This document shows positions 47,558-56,883 of a DNA stretch of 64,000 nt, piece by piece. Source of the DNA: Pseudomonas aegrilactucae (GTDB taxonomy: Bacteria > Pseudomonadota > Gammaproteobacteria > Pseudomonadales > Pseudomonadaceae); assembly GCF_019168305.1 (NCBI RefSeq), contig NZ_JAHTBI010000049.1, positions 33,257 through 97,256 on the forward strand. The letters are read 5' to 3'. The translations under genes were made by a program, and so were the position numbers. The stretch's first letter is position 1; each line of letters starts with the position of its first letter. The notes below the pieces were generated by a model. The model was not told the origin of the DNA, did not search any database, and saw nothing but the letters and a program-made list of their open reading frames with translations.

Positions 47558-48259
47558 ATGCCCAACATTCTCCTGGTCGAAGACGACTGTGCCCTGAGCG
47601 AACTGATCGCCAGCTACCTGCAACGCAACGGCTTCAGTGTCAGCGTGATCGCGCGTGGTGACCACGTGCTCGAGCACGTGCGCCGCAGCAAGCCGGACCT
47701 CGTGATCCTCGACCTCATGCTGCCGGGCCTGGATGGCCTGCAGGTGTGCCGCTTGCTGCGCGCCGAATCGCTGCTGCTGCCGATCCTCATGCTGACGGCC
47801 AGGGACGACAGCCACGATCAGGTGCTGGGCCTGGAAATGGGCGCCGATGACTACGTCAGCAAACCGTGCGAGCCGCGCGTGCTGCTGGCGCGAGTGCGCA
47901 CCCTGCTGCGGCGCAGCAGCATCAACGAGCCGCACCTGGAGAGCGACCTGATCGTGGTGGGCGGGCTGCGCATCGACCTCACCGAGCGCACCGTGCAATG
48001 GCGCGGCCAGGCGGTGGAGCTGTCCAGTGGCGAGTTCGACCTGCTGGTGGTGCTGGCGCGCAACGCCGGCAGCGTGCTCAGCCGCGACTGCATCCTGCAG
48101 CAGTTGCGCGGCATCGAGTTCAACGGCACCGACCGTTCGGTGGACGTTGCCATCTCAAAGTTGCGTCGCAAGTTCGATGACAGCGCCGGTGAGGCGCGCA
48201 AGATCAAGACGGTGTGGGGCAAGGGCTACCTGTTCAGCCGTGTCGAGTGGGAATTCTGA
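47558..48259 (+). CDS. OmpR-family response regulator, RstA-like
   Basis: 233 residues. Receiver with D9-D10, phospho-acceptor D52 in ILDLMLPGLDG, T in MLTARDDSHDQVLGLEMGAD and K in DYVSKPCEPRVL. The C-terminal winged helix contains VELSSGEFDLLVVLARNAGS, FNGTDRSVDVAISKLRRKFD and IKTVWGKGYLFSRVEW, the OmpR/PhoB effector signature. It is encoded together with the sensor kinase 15 bases downstream and divergent from the RND operon, so regulation of the pump by this system is likely. The intergenic region is about 155 bases long and holds both promoters. Confidence 0.9.
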   Translation: MPNILLVEDDCALSELIASYLQRNGFSVSVIARGDHVLEHVRRSKPDLVILDLMLPGLDGLQVCRLLRAESLLLPILMLTARDDSHDQVLGLEMGADDYVSKPCEPRVLLARVRTLLRRSSINEPHLESDLIVVGGLRIDLTERTVQWRGQAVELSSGEFDLLVVLARNAGSVLSRDCILQQLRGIEFNGTDRSVDVAISKLRRKFDDSAGEARKIKTVWGKGYLFSRVEWEF

Positions 48260-48274
48260 GGAGCCCCCCGGGCC

Positions 48275-49573
48275 ATGCTGAAAATACTGGTGCGCCTGTA
48301 CCTGGTGACCATCGTTGCCTATGCCGGGTCGATCTTTCTGATCCCCGAACTGATCCTGCACGTGTTCCACGATCGCTATATCGCCTACAACCAGGACCAG
48401 GCTCGCGGCGTGCAGCGCTTGATCATCAACCAGTTTCAGCTTGAGCATCGCGACAGCTGGCCGCGGGTGGCCGAGGTACTCAACAAGGATTTTGCGCCGC
48501 TCACGATCGAGCTGCGCCGTCGCGCAGCGCTGGACCTGGACGCTGAAGAGCAGGCGCGCCTGCAGGCGGGCGAATACGTGGTACGCCTGGGGGAGTGGGG
48601 CTATTACGAAACCGCCATGGCGCCGCTGGACGGCGAGTGGATGGTGGTGCTGCGCAACCCGCCTGACCCGCTGGACATCTACTTGCTGTCGTGGGGCATT
48701 ACCGTGCTGATCGGGGCGGCGCTGCTCGGTTGCCTGCTGTTCTGGCTGCGCCCGCACTGGCGCGACCTGCAACGGCTCAAGGCCACCGCGCAGCGCCTGG
48801 GCGAGGGCAACCTGTCGGAGCGCACGCAGATTTCGCCGCGTTCCAACATCGGTGCGCTGGCCAAGGTGTTCGACACCATGGCCCAGGACATCGAGCAACT
48901 GCTGACCCAGCAGCGCGAACTGCTCAACGCCGTCTCGCACGAGCTGCGTACACCGCTGACACGGCTGGATTTTGGCCTGGTGCTGCTTTACGACGAACTG
49001 CCGGCGGCCAGTCGCAAGCGCCTGCTGGAGCTGGTGGGGCATGTGCGCGAGCTGGACGCGCTGGTGCTCGAGCTGCTCTCGTACAACCGTTTGCAGATCG
49101 GTCAGGGCGGTGAACGGGTGCAGGTCGGGTTGCCGGAGTATGTCGACAGCATTCTGGGCAGTTATGCCGAGGAGCTGGAGGGGCGAGGGGTGAGCCTTGA
49201 GGTGCGCGCCGAGGCGAGCCTGCCGCGTTTTGTGCTGGACCCGCGCCTGACGGCGCGGGCGGTGCAGAACCTGATTCGCAATGCCATGCGCTATTGCGAG
49301 CAGCGCATCCTCTTGCGCCTGAGCGTCGATGAGCAAGGGGCATGCGTGTTGACGGTCGAAGATGACGGCATTGGCATACCGGTGCAGGAGCGCGAGCGCA
49401 TCTTCCAGCCGTTCTATCGCCTGGACCGCAGTCGTGACCGTGCCACGGGTGGTTTTGGCCTGGGGCTTGCGATCAGCCGGCGGGTGATCGAGGGGCAGGG
49501 CGGCACGTTGACGGTGGGGCAATCGGCGCTGGGTGGGGCGCAGTTTCGGATCTGGTTGCCGCGTGGGCGCTAG
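48275..49573 (+). CDS. Sensor histidine kinase, RstB-like
   Basis: 432 residues. First transmembrane helix near residues 5-25 (YLVTIVAYAGSIFLIPELIL), a periplasmic loop of about 110 residues, second helix about 140-160 (ISWGI-type then LIGAALLGCLLFWL), a HAMP linker containing RLGEGNLSERTQISPRS, then the HisKA box LLNAVSHELRTPLTRLDFG with H222. The ATPase domain has NLIRNAMRYCEQ, EDDGIGIPVQERERIF and GGFGLGLAISRRV. It would phosphorylate the regulator encoded before it. The signal is unknown; the link with an RND pump suggests envelope or solvent stress. Confidence 0.9.
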   Translation: MLKILVRLYLVTIVAYAGSIFLIPELILHVFHDRYIAYNQDQARGVQRLIINQFQLEHRDSWPRVAEVLNKDFAPLTIELRRRAALDLDAEEQARLQAGEYVVRLGEWGYYETAMAPLDGEWMVVLRNPPDPLDIYLLSWGITVLIGAALLGCLLFWLRPHWRDLQRLKATAQRLGEGNLSERTQISPRSNIGALAKVFDTMAQDIEQLLTQQRELLNAVSHELRTPLTRLDFGLVLLYDELPAASRKRLLELVGHVRELDALVLELLSYNRLQIGQGGERVQVGLPEYVDSILGSYAEELEGRGVSLEVRAEASLPRFVLDPRLTARAVQNLIRNAMRYCEQRILLRLSVDEQGACVLTVEDDGIGIPVQERERIFQPFYRLDRSRDRATGGFGLGLAISRRVIEGQGGTLTVGQSALGGAQFRIWLPRGR

Positions 49574-49776
49574 GGCGCACGCACACGCAAACGGCTACGC
49601 GTGGCTCACGGCTAGGGGCCGTGGAGAGGGGGGAGCGCCCTCAAATCGGTCATTCCACGCGATAACCGGTTGTTTTTTAGTTATTTTTTATCGTTGGGGC
49701 TTCCCTGGCGAGCAGAAACTTGATAAATTTCCGCTCATTCCTGCCGAGGCTTTTCATGGGCCTCCAGTTGCATCAC

Positions 49777-49851
49777 AGGGGCGTCGCCAAGCGGTAAGGC
49801 AGCAGGTTTTGATCCTGCCATGCGTTGGTTCGAATCCAGCCGCCCCTGCCA
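49777..49851 (+). tRNA. tRNA-Gln (anticodon TTG)
   Basis: 75 bases with encoded CCA. Acceptor AGGGGCG pairs with CGCCCCT before GCCA. The anticodon stem GCAGG/CCTGC closes the loop TTTTGAT with anticodon TTG. The T arm GTTGG-TTCGAAT-CCAGC is normal with one G-T pair, and the D arm contains AAGCGGTAAGGC. It is followed by the truncated regulator genes at 49879 and 50122, a setting often seen at sites of past insertion. Confidence 0.92.
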
Positions 49852-49878
49852 TTTTTTCTGCATGATTCCAGATTGTCG

Positions 49879-50118
49879 TGTGTCAACTGCGCCACTGTGC
49901 GGCAGCCACGCCACGCCATACCCCTCGATCGCCATGCGCATCAGCAACATGGCCATGTCCGCCTCGTAGCAACGCTCCAGCACGCTGGGGGTCGGCCCGT
50001 TGCGGATCACGATGTCGGCCACCCGCGCCAGGAAGGTGGTGGCGGTGTAGGCCAGGTGCGGGATCGGCTTGCCCTCACTGCCCGGTAGCCGGTGCAACGG
50101 CTGCCCGTTGCGGTCCGG
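49879..50118 (-). pseudogene. Internal fragment of a LysR-type regulator
   Basis: The minus-strand frame reads DRNGQPLHRLPG, then KPIPHLAYTATTFLARVA and EADMAMLLMRMAIEGYGVAW, which matches the middle to end of a LysR effector domain (HdfR-like branch). No DNA-binding N terminus is present upstream: the frame changes character near 50118, and after WLPHS the usual C terminus is missing. Remnant of about 80 residues of a gene that would normally be about 300 residues long. Confidence 0.6.
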
Positions 50119-50121
50119 GGC

Positions 50122-50379
50122 GCGACATCGGTGTTTCGCCAGCGCTCATCGACACCCTGTGTGGCGTGCTGCGCCTGGATGCGCAAGAGCGTCGCCACCT
50201 CTACCTGCTGACGTTCCAGCACCCGCCCGCCGAGGTGGGTGAAGACGCTGGAGCACACCTCGCTCACCATCGACGCCGACAAGCACCTGGGCCTGGTGTA
50301 CTACACACCCGGTGCAGGCGAGGGCGCGGCAATGTTCGAACAGTGGTTGCAGGTGCAGGCAGGCGACGTAACGCCTTGA
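50122..50379 (+). pseudogene. Remnant of an XRE/MmyB-type regulator
   Basis: Two pieces of one family appear in different frames. The first reads DIGVSPALIDTLCGVLRLDA then QERRHLYLLTFQHPPAEV, typical of the region just after the helix-turn-helix of MmyB-like regulators. The second, from about 50249, reads TLEHTSLTIDADKHLGLVYY, then TPGAGEGAAMFEQWLQVQAG and a stop, like the extreme C terminus. The DNA-binding domain and about 130 middle residues are absent. It abuts the LysR fragment on the other strand with almost no spacer. Confidence 0.5.
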
Positions 50380-50541
50380 GCGGCAACGCTGGATTCAGCG
50401 GGCGAACAGGTCCGCGGCCCCGGCGCCCGGTAGTGGCTGCAGCCGCTCGGCGCCCTGGTGCCTGACGTTGCCGACGGCGGTGCTGACCGGATACCACTCG
50501 TGAGCTATTGCAGCATAGGCGTGATCGGCAGGGGCGCAGTG

Positions 50542-50811
50542 TCAGTTGGTCGGGACCTTGGGCGTGCCCAGCACGTTGCCGTTCAGCAGGATGATGTCGG
50601 CATGCCGGTCGCTCGAGAAGTTGGCGATGCAGTCCTGCAGGTGGACGTGTTCCAGCTGTTGGCGCTTCATCTGCTGCGCGGCCTCTATGAAAAATTCGCC
50701 CAGGGCCCGCAAGGTCGCCGGGGTGGCCAGGATGGAGATCTCGTCCAGCGTGATCGCCTGGGCACTGCCAACGGCGGTGCCCTGGAGGGTGAAGCGTTTG
50801 AGTTCAGGCAT
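50542..50811 (-). CDS. Small Imm32-like protein
   Basis: 89 residues. The layout LDEISILATPATLRALGEFF then IEAAQQMKRQQLEHVHLQD, ending HADIILLN, resembles the Imm32 immunity family, in which an E-I-S/T-L-x-A-x-P-x-x-L-R stretch is followed by an E-H-x-H-L segment. If correct, it would neutralise a polymorphic toxin, but no toxin gene is visible beside it. It may be an orphan immunity gene. The family call is tentative because it rests on pattern memory alone. Confidence 0.5.
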   Translation of the reverse strand: MPELKRFTLQGTAVGSAQAITLDEISILATPATLRALGEFFIEAAQQMKRQQLEHVHLQDCIANFSSDRHADIILLNGNVLGTPKVPTN

Positions 50812-50899
50812 GGGTCGGGTCTGGGTAAGTGTTCAATCGATAGTTGCAGGCTTCTGCCCACAGTGGCAGCAATGCACGGCGGTCGGTTTCGTCTGGTCG

Positions 50900-51622
50900 C
50901 TAGCCAAGCTGTGCCAGCAGGCGGTTGATTTCGCGTGCGGCCGCGGGGTTGATGGGGTCCAGTTCGGCATGCGCCTGGAGGTTGATAACGTGCTCGATCT
51001 CGCTGAAGCGCGCCGCGCCGAGGTGCAGTTTCCAGGCACGCAAACAATCAAACCGGGTCGAAAACCCGGTTATCTGCACAAACGTCAGATAGGGCATCTC
51101 CTTGATGCCATCCATCAGTGACATCACGTAACGATCCCAGCGTGAGGTGGCGTTCAACCAGGCGTCTTCCCATTCATGCCCGCGCGACTCCACGTTCAGG
51201 CCCAACGGCTCGATGATTGAAAGCGTATCCAGCAGCGCCGGGGTCACGGGCCTCTTGAAATCTTCGGTATCCAGCCAGTACAAGCGCGCCGCCACCGATA
51301 GAATGACGCTGGCTGCCGAGCTGACCTCGGGACTGATACCCAGCAGTACCTGGTGGAACCATTCGATCTTGTGCTGAAGGTGCGGGGGCACGTGGCGAGC
51401 CTGCAGATCGGCGAAAAAGTCCCGCCGCGTCTGCTCGGCCCGCGCCGGCGAAAAGTCAGCGTACCGGTAGTAGTTGTCGCCGCCATCGAGCAGGTGCGGT
51501 ATGGCGTTACGGGCGGTCTGCTTGACGCATTCGATGGTCGCGGCGGGGTACTCGGCAAAGAGTTCGCCGGCAAAGCAGTCGGTGCTGATCAGAAAAATGA
51601 TGTTGTCGAAGCGTGAAGTCAT
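50900..51622 (-). CDS. Hypothetical protein, 240 residues
   Basis: 240 residues from the ATG at 51622. I do not recognise the family. It starts MTSRFDNIIFLISTDCFAGE, has no signal peptide and no transmembrane segment, and is rich in Trp, Tyr and Asp/Glu (YYRYADFSPARAEQTRRDFF; RGHEWEDAWLNATSRWDRYV). The composition is that of a soluble globular, mostly helical protein. It precedes the small Imm32-like gene on the same strand with an 88-base gap, which could make them a pair. Both lie in the irregular stretch after tRNA-Gln, suggesting accessory DNA. Confidence 0.6.
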   Translation of the reverse strand: MTSRFDNIIFLISTDCFAGELFAEYPAATIECVKQTARNAIPHLLDGGDNYYRYADFSPARAEQTRRDFFADLQARHVPPHLQHKIEWFHQVLLGISPEVSSAASVILSVAARLYWLDTEDFKRPVTPALLDTLSIIEPLGLNVESRGHEWEDAWLNATSRWDRYVMSLMDGIKEMPYLTFVQITGFSTRFDCLRAWKLHLGAARFSEIEHVINLQAHAELDPINPAAAREINRLLAQLG

Positions 51623-51723
51623 TTCATCGTCTTGCTGGCCTGGCTGGGCACACTGCCCAACCTCCTGAGCCTGTCGCGACGACCAGTGTAGTGCAGCAGT
51701 GCATCGGGTTGAGCGACACCGCC

Positions 51724-53352
51724 TCAAAATAACCCGGCATGCACCTCATGCCGCCGCCCGGCAATCGCCTCCAGCAGTTCACGCGTGTACGGGTGCGCGG
51801 GCCGGGCCAGCAGCCCTTCGGCGGCGCCTTGTTCCATGACCTGCCCCTGACGCAGCACCACCACCTGATGCGCCAGGCTCGCCACCACCGCCAGGTCGTG
51901 GGACACCAGTACATAGGCCACACCCAGTTCGGCCTGCAGCTCGCGCAGCAGCTCGAGAATCTGCGCCTGTACCGACACGTCCAGCGCCGACACCGGCTCG
52001 TCCAGCAGCAGTACATCAGGCTTGAGCGCCAGCGCCCGGGCGATTGCCACCCGCTGGCGCTGGCCGCCCGACAGCTCGCGGGGCAGCCGGTCCAGGTAGC
52101 TGGCAGGCAGCTGCACCTGCTCCATCAACTGGCGCGCCGCCTGTTCCAGTGCGCGGCCTTTGAGCAGGCCGAACGACACCAGTGGCTCAACCACGCTCTG
52201 CAAGATGCTGAAGCGCGGGTCGAGCGCGGCAAACGGGTTCTGCTGTACCAGTTGCATGCGCTGGCGCAGCGGCCTGAACTGGCGCCAGCTGAGGCCGGTG
52301 AGGTCCTGGCCGTCGAAACGCACACGCCCCTCGCTGGGCTGCTCCAGGCCCAGGGCAATGCGCAGGCTGGTGCTCTTGCCCGAGCCGGACTCACCCACGA
52401 TCGCCAGCGTCTGCCCCGCATACAGCTCCAGGCTCAGGCCCTGCAACGCCTGGAAACGCTGGTCGCGGCCGGCATGGCGCGGCAGGGCGAAGTGCTTGCC
52501 GACGTTTTCGAAGCTCAGCAGCGGCGTCAGCCCGTGGGTGTCCACTGGCTGCGGGCGCTGGCTGTGGCCGAAGGCCGGCGCGGCCGCCAGCAGGGCCTGG
52601 GTATACGGATGCGACGGCGCCGCCAGCACCTGGCGCGCCGGGCCTTGCTCGACCCCTTCGCCATTTTTCATCACCAGCACGCGGTCGGCGCGGTCGGCCG
52701 CCACGCCCAGGTCATGGGTGATGATCAGCAGCGAGATGCCACGTGCCTTCACCAGTTGTTCCAGGTGATCGAGGATGCGCTTCTGCACGGTCACGTCCAG
52801 TGCACTGGTGGGCTCGTCGGCGATGATCAGCTGCGGCTGGCCCGCCAGCGCGATGGCGATCAGCACCCGTTGGCGCATGCCGCCCGACAGTTCATGCGGG
52901 TACTGATTGGCGCGCAGCACGGGGTTGTCCAGGCCGACCTGTTCAAGCAGTTCGAGCACGTCGGCATCCAGGCCGGGGTAGCGCCGGCCGTGCAGCTGGA
53001 TCAGGCTTTCGCCGATCTGCTTGCCGATGCTCAAGGTCGGGTTGAGGCTGACGGCCGGGTCTTGCGGCACCAGGCCGATGACCCGCCCGCGCAACTGGCG
53101 CTTGAGCTTTTCACTGGCATGACGCAGGTCGTGCCCGGCCACCTGCAGGCTGCCGCCATCGATCCGTGCGGTGCCCGGCAGCAGGCCGAGCAGGGCGCTG
53201 GCCAGGGTGCTCTTGCCCGAGCCGGACTCACCGACGATCACCAGGGTTTCGCCGGCGTCCAGGTGCAGGCTCAGCCCGCGCACCGCCTCGGTGACCCGGC
53301 CGGCAGTGTGGTAGCTGACGTGCAGGTCGCGTACTTCGATCAGACGGCTCAT
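51724..53352 (-). CDS. ABC transporter ATPase with two fused nucleotide-binding domains
   Basis: 542 residues from the ATG at 53352. The first domain (about 1-260) has Walker [14 protein letters not shown] loop [13 protein letters not shown], signature [11 protein letters not shown] and Walker [14 protein letters not shown]. The second (about 280-540) has [36 protein letters not shown] and [13 protein letters not shown]. It is a natural DppD-DppF fusion, as in GsiA or YejF, so one polypeptide supplies the whole motor. Its start overlaps the stop of the permease gene by four bases. It ends an operon of binding protein, two permeases and ATPase. Confidence 0.92.
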   Translation of the reverse strand: MSRLIEVRDLHVSYHTAGRVTEAVRGLSLHLDAGETLVIVGESGSGKSTLASALLGLLPGTARIDGGSLQVAGHDLRHASEKLKRQLRGRVIGLVPQDPAVSLNPTLSIGKQIGESLIQLHGRRYPGLDADVLELLEQVGLDNPVLRANQYPHELSGGMRQRVLIAIALAGQPQLIIADEPTSALDVTVQKRILDHLEQLVKARGISLLIITHDLGVAADRADRVLVMKNGEGVEQGPARQVLAAPSHPYTQALLAAAPAFGHSQRPQPVDTHGLTPLLSFENVGKHFALPRHAGRDQRFQALQGLSLELYAGQTLAIVGESGSGKSTSLRIALGLEQPSEGRVRFDGQDLTGLSWRQFRPLRQRMQLVQQNPFAALDPRFSILQSVVEPLVSFGLLKGRALEQAARQLMEQVQLPASYLDRLPRELSGGQRQRVAIARALALKPDVLLLDEPVSALDVSVQAQILELLRELQAELGVAYVLVSHDLAVVASLAHQVVVLRQGQVMEQGAAEGLLARPAHPYTRELLEAIAGRRHEVHAGLF

Positions 53353-54251
53353 GCTTTTACCTCTTCGACGGTGCGCGCAATGTGGTTGAGGCTGAACACC
53401 ACCAGCACCAGGAACAGCCCCGGCAACAGCGAGACCCACGGTGCGGTGATCAGAAAATGCCGGCCGTTGGCGATCAGCGTGCCCCATTCGGCGGCCGGTG
53501 GTGCGGCGCCAAAGCCCAGGAAACTCAAGCCGGCCGTGGCCAGGATCGCCGCACCGATATCCAGCGTGGCCAGTACCGCCACCGGGCCCCAGGCATTGGG
53601 CAGCACATGCCGCAGCAGCGTGCGCCCCCAGCTGGCGCCGCCCAGGCGCGCGGCCTCGACGTAGGGCAGGGTCTTGATGCGCAATACCTCGGCGCGGGTG
53701 GTGCGGGCAAAGCCCGGGATGATGCCCACGCCCACGGCAATTGCCACCGGCACCGTGCCGAAGCCGATGGCGGTGACGATGGCCAGTGCCAGCAGCAGGC
53801 CGGGCAGGGCCAGCAGCACATCCACCAGGCGCATCACGCAGGCGTCCAGGCGCCCGCCGACGAAGCCCGAGACGACCCCCAGCGCCAGCCCGCACACCAG
53901 CGCCAGGCCCACGGCCAGCAGCGCCGCCTGCACCGACAGGCGTGCGCCGTAGAGCACCCGCGTGTAGAGGTCGCGGCCCAGTTCGTCGGTGCCGAACCAG
54001 TGGGTTGCGCTTGGCGCCAGCAGTTTGGCCGAGGGCTGTGTGGCATACGGGTCGAAGTGGCTGAACAGGCCGGGCAGCAACGCCGCCACCAGGGTGAACA
54101 GCACCACCGCCACGGCCAGCACGAAACCGGGCCGGCGCAGCAGCGGGGCAGCCTGGTCCAGCAGGCGTTGCAGGCGCCGGCGCGGGTGCCAGTGTGCGGT
54201 AGCGGGGGCAGGCTTGAACGGGCGGGCAGGGCTGCGGTCGAGGGCAGTCAT
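53349..54251 (-). CDS. ABC transporter permease, DppC-type
   Basis: 300 residues. After a basic cytoplasmic tail it shows the helix LAVAVVLFTLVAALLPGLFS, the family signature HWFGTDELGRDLYTRVLYGA and the EAA loop RLGGASWGRTLLRHVLPNA. About six membrane segments. Second membrane subunit of the importer, translationally coupled to the fused ATPase gene (ATGA overlap) and one base away from the upstream permease gene. Confidence 0.9.
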   Translation of the reverse strand: MTALDRSPARPFKPAPATAHWHPRRRLQRLLDQAAPLLRRPGFVLAVAVVLFTLVAALLPGLFSHFDPYATQPSAKLLAPSATHWFGTDELGRDLYTRVLYGARLSVQAALLAVGLALVCGLALGVVSGFVGGRLDACVMRLVDVLLALPGLLLALAIVTAIGFGTVPVAIAVGVGIIPGFARTTRAEVLRIKTLPYVEAARLGGASWGRTLLRHVLPNAWGPVAVLATLDIGAAILATAGLSFLGFGAAPPAAEWGTLIANGRHFLITAPWVSLLPGLFLVLVVFSLNHIARTVEEVKA

Positions 54252-54252
54252 C

Positions 54253-55203
54253 TCAGGTCACCTTGGGCGTGTGGGCGATGCGCGGGTCCAGAATCGGGTA
54301 GAGCAGGTCGACCAGCAGGTTGACCAGCACGAAGGCGGCGGCCGACACCGTGACCACTGCCAGCACCACGGGAATGTCCTGGCGCAGTACGGCCTCCTGT
54401 ACCAGCCGGCCGACGCCGTTGCGGGCGAAGATGGTTTCCACCAGCACCGCGCCAGACACCGTATTGCCGACCTGCAGGCCGATCAGCGTCAGCAGCGGCA
54501 GCGCCGCGTTGCGCAGGCCGTGACGGGCCTGCACCTGCGCACGGCTCAGGCCCTTGGCGTAGGCGGTGACGATGTAGGGCTCGCGCCACACATCCTGGAA
54601 ACCGCGCTGCAGCACCTGGGCATACACTGCCGCGCTGGGGATCGCCAGGGTCACCGCCGGCAGCACCAGGCTGGCGACGCCGTCGCTGCCGGTGGCCGGG
54701 AACCAGCCCAGGCCGAAGGCGAACACCTGGATCAGCAGCAACCCCATCCAGAACACCGGTACCGAAAAGCCCAGCGCCGGCAGGCGCGACAGCGCGACCT
54801 TCAGCGGCTGCCAGCGCACGTAGGCGGCCAGGTACGCCAGGCCCACACCGCCCAGCAGCGACAGCACGATCGCCAGCCCCGCCAGGGCCAGGGTCTGAGG
54901 CAGGCGCAGGGCCAGGATCTCGGTCACCGGGCGCCCCAGCGTCAGCGACTGGCCGAGGTCGCCGTGCAGCACGCCCCACAGCAGTTGCCCGTAGCGCTCC
55001 AGCAAGCCCTGGTCCAGGCCATAGTAGCTGCGCGCCCTGGCCAGTTGCTCAGGCGACAGCGCGTCGATTTCCATGCCTGAGGCACTGAGCATGATGCTCA
55101 GCGGGTCGCCCGGCAGCAGGTAGAGGATGAAGTAGGTGATGCTGTAGGCGCCCCACAACACCAGCGCGGCCTGGGCGATGCGGCCGAGCAGGTAGCGGCT
55201 CAT
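54253..55203 (-). CDS. ABC transporter permease, DppB-type
   Basis: 316 residues with the N-terminal MSRYLLGRIAQAALVLWGAY helix, the TYFILYLLPGDPLSIML segment, the YYGLDQGLLERYGQLLWGVL loop typical of DppB and the EAA loop AYAKGLSRAQVQARHGLRNA. First membrane subunit of the importer. Its ATG overlaps the stop of the binding-protein gene by four bases, so the operon is fully coupled. Confidence 0.9.
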   Translation of the reverse strand: MSRYLLGRIAQAALVLWGAYSITYFILYLLPGDPLSIMLSASGMEIDALSPEQLARARSYYGLDQGLLERYGQLLWGVLHGDLGQSLTLGRPVTEILALRLPQTLALAGLAIVLSLLGGVGLAYLAAYVRWQPLKVALSRLPALGFSVPVFWMGLLLIQVFAFGLGWFPATGSDGVASLVLPAVTLAIPSAAVYAQVLQRGFQDVWREPYIVTAYAKGLSRAQVQARHGLRNAALPLLTLIGLQVGNTVSGAVLVETIFARNGVGRLVQEAVLRQDIPVVLAVVTVSAAAFVLVNLLVDLLYPILDPRIAHTPKVT

Positions 55204-56828
55204 GGCTTGACCTCGATGTCATTGAGGAAGGCGAAGCCCTCGGCACTCCAGCGAAAGTTCTGCACCCGCGGCGAGGTCGCCGCCTGCCACACCCGCTCAT
55301 ACACCGGGATTGCCGCGCCCTGGTCGATCAGCAGGTCCTGCAACTGGCCGTAGGCACGGGCGCGTTGCTCGGCGCCGGTGGCGGTCAGCCCGGCATCGAA
55401 CAGGGTCTGCGCCTGGACCAGGGTGGTGGGGGTGTAGGTGTTGGTGGCCAGGGTCGAGCTGTTGGCGCTGCGCGGGTCGAGGATGGTCTGCAGCACGATC
55501 GGGTCGGCGCGGGTCATGTAGGTAAAGGTCAGGTCGTAGTTGCCCGAGGCGTTGGCGGCCGCCCACTCGGCGGTGGTCTGCACGCGCAGCTTGAGCTCGA
55601 TGCCGACCTTGCGCAGCTGGTCCTGGATCAGCACGTCGCCGGCGGTTTCCTTGCCGGCCAGGTTATACACCAGGCTCAGGCGCTGGCCGCCCTTGTAGCG
55701 GTAGGTGTCGGCGCCGACCCGCCAGCCGGCGGCGTCGAGCAACTGCGCGGCACCTTGCGGGTCGTAGGCCAGCTTGTTGCCCTGGCTGCGAAAATACGGC
55801 GTGGTCACGTCGTACACCCCGTCCACCACCGGGAACTGCGGGTTGTACACGGTGGCGGCGTAGCTCTTGCGGTCGATGGCCTTCTGCAAGGCCTGGCGCA
55901 CTGCGTGGTCGGCGAGGATGCGGTTGTTGCGCGTGTTGGGGTAGAGGTTCCAGGCCGGGCCGGGCAGCGAACGGCTCTGGATGGTCGCCTGGTTGCGTTG
56001 CAGCAGTTGCAGGTCGACGTCGGAGAACGGCACACGCGGCCACAGGATGTCGACCTTGCCTTGCAGGAACAGGCCGTTGCGCACGCTTTCTTCCGGGATG
56101 TAGCTGACTTCGATGGCGTTCAGGTGCGCATCGCCCTTGTTCTGCACATTGGCCGATGCCCAGGCGTAGCCTTCGCGGCGCACCAGGCGCAGGCCGGCCT
56201 CGGGGGTGTAGTGGTCGAGCACGAAGGGGCCGGTGCCGATCACGGCCCCCAGCGAGCGCTCCTTGGCGCTCTTGCCATAGGAGGCCGGGGCGAGGATCGC
56301 CAGGTTGGTGGTCGAGGTGGCTTGCAGAAAGCCGGCGTTGGGTCGGGCCAGTACCAGCTTGACCGTGTGCGCATCGATCACCTCGGCGTGATCGTAGCCG
56401 GCCAGGTACGTGGCGCCGAAGGTGCTCGGCAGCTCGGCGGCGAACGCCTTGTTGCTGTCGAAGGCGGTCTTGACCGCCTGCGCGTCGAACGGCTCGCCGT
56501 TGCTGAAGGTCACGTCGCTGCGCAGGTGGAAGGTGTATTCGCGCGCATCGGCGCTGATCTCCCAGCGCTCGGCCAGCCAGGGGATGATCTGGCCGTTCTG
56601 CGGGTCCTGGTCGGTCAGCGACTCGACCACGTTGCGCAGCACCACGCGGTGCTCCAGCCAGTACACCTGGAAGGGGTCGATGCTGACCAGCTGGGTGTTG
56701 TCGCCGAAAAAGGCGATCTTCAGCGTGCCGGCCGCCGCAGCGTCCGGTTGCGAGGGCGAGCAGCCCGGCAGGCTCAGGCCCAGGGCCAGCAGCAGGGCGG
56801 TGCTGGCCAGCGTTCGTTGCAGTCTCAT
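55200..56828 (-). CDS. ABC transporter substrate-binding lipoprotein, family 5
   Basis: 542 residues from the ATG at 56828. Signal peptide MRLQRTLASTALLLALGLSL then lipobox LPGC, so it is anchored to the membrane. The SBP_bac_5 fold follows: DPFQVYWLEHRVVLRNVVES, FHLRSDVTFSNGEPFDAQAV, and the C-terminal VYERVWQAATSPRVQNFRWS. The natural ligand is unknown; the family binds peptides, nickel, opines and other small polar molecules. It lies directly downstream of the TonB receptor gene, so the two probably import the same compound, across the outer and then the inner membrane. Confidence 0.88.
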   Translation of the reverse strand: MRLQRTLASTALLLALGLSLPGCSPSQPDAAAAGTLKIAFFGDNTQLVSIDPFQVYWLEHRVVLRNVVESLTDQDPQNGQIIPWLAERWEISADAREYTFHLRSDVTFSNGEPFDAQAVKTAFDSNKAFAAELPSTFGATYLAGYDHAEVIDAHTVKLVLARPNAGFLQATSTTNLAILAPASYGKSAKERSLGAVIGTGPFVLDHYTPEAGLRLVRREGYAWASANVQNKGDAHLNAIEVSYIPEESVRNGLFLQGKVDILWPRVPFSDVDLQLLQRNQATIQSRSLPGPAWNLYPNTRNNRILADHAVRQALQKAIDRKSYAATVYNPQFPVVDGVYDVTTPYFRSQGNKLAYDPQGAAQLLDAAGWRVGADTYRYKGGQRLSLVYNLAGKETAGDVLIQDQLRKVGIELKLRVQTTAEWAAANASGNYDLTFTYMTRADPIVLQTILDPRSANSSTLATNTYTPTTLVQAQTLFDAGLTATGAEQRARAYGQLQDLLIDQGAAIPVYERVWQAATSPRVQNFRWSAEGFAFLNDIEVKP

Positions 56829-56883
56829 GCGCAGTTCCTCGTGCAGGGCGCCGCGCCGCCTCCTGGCAGCGCGGCCGGGCGGG

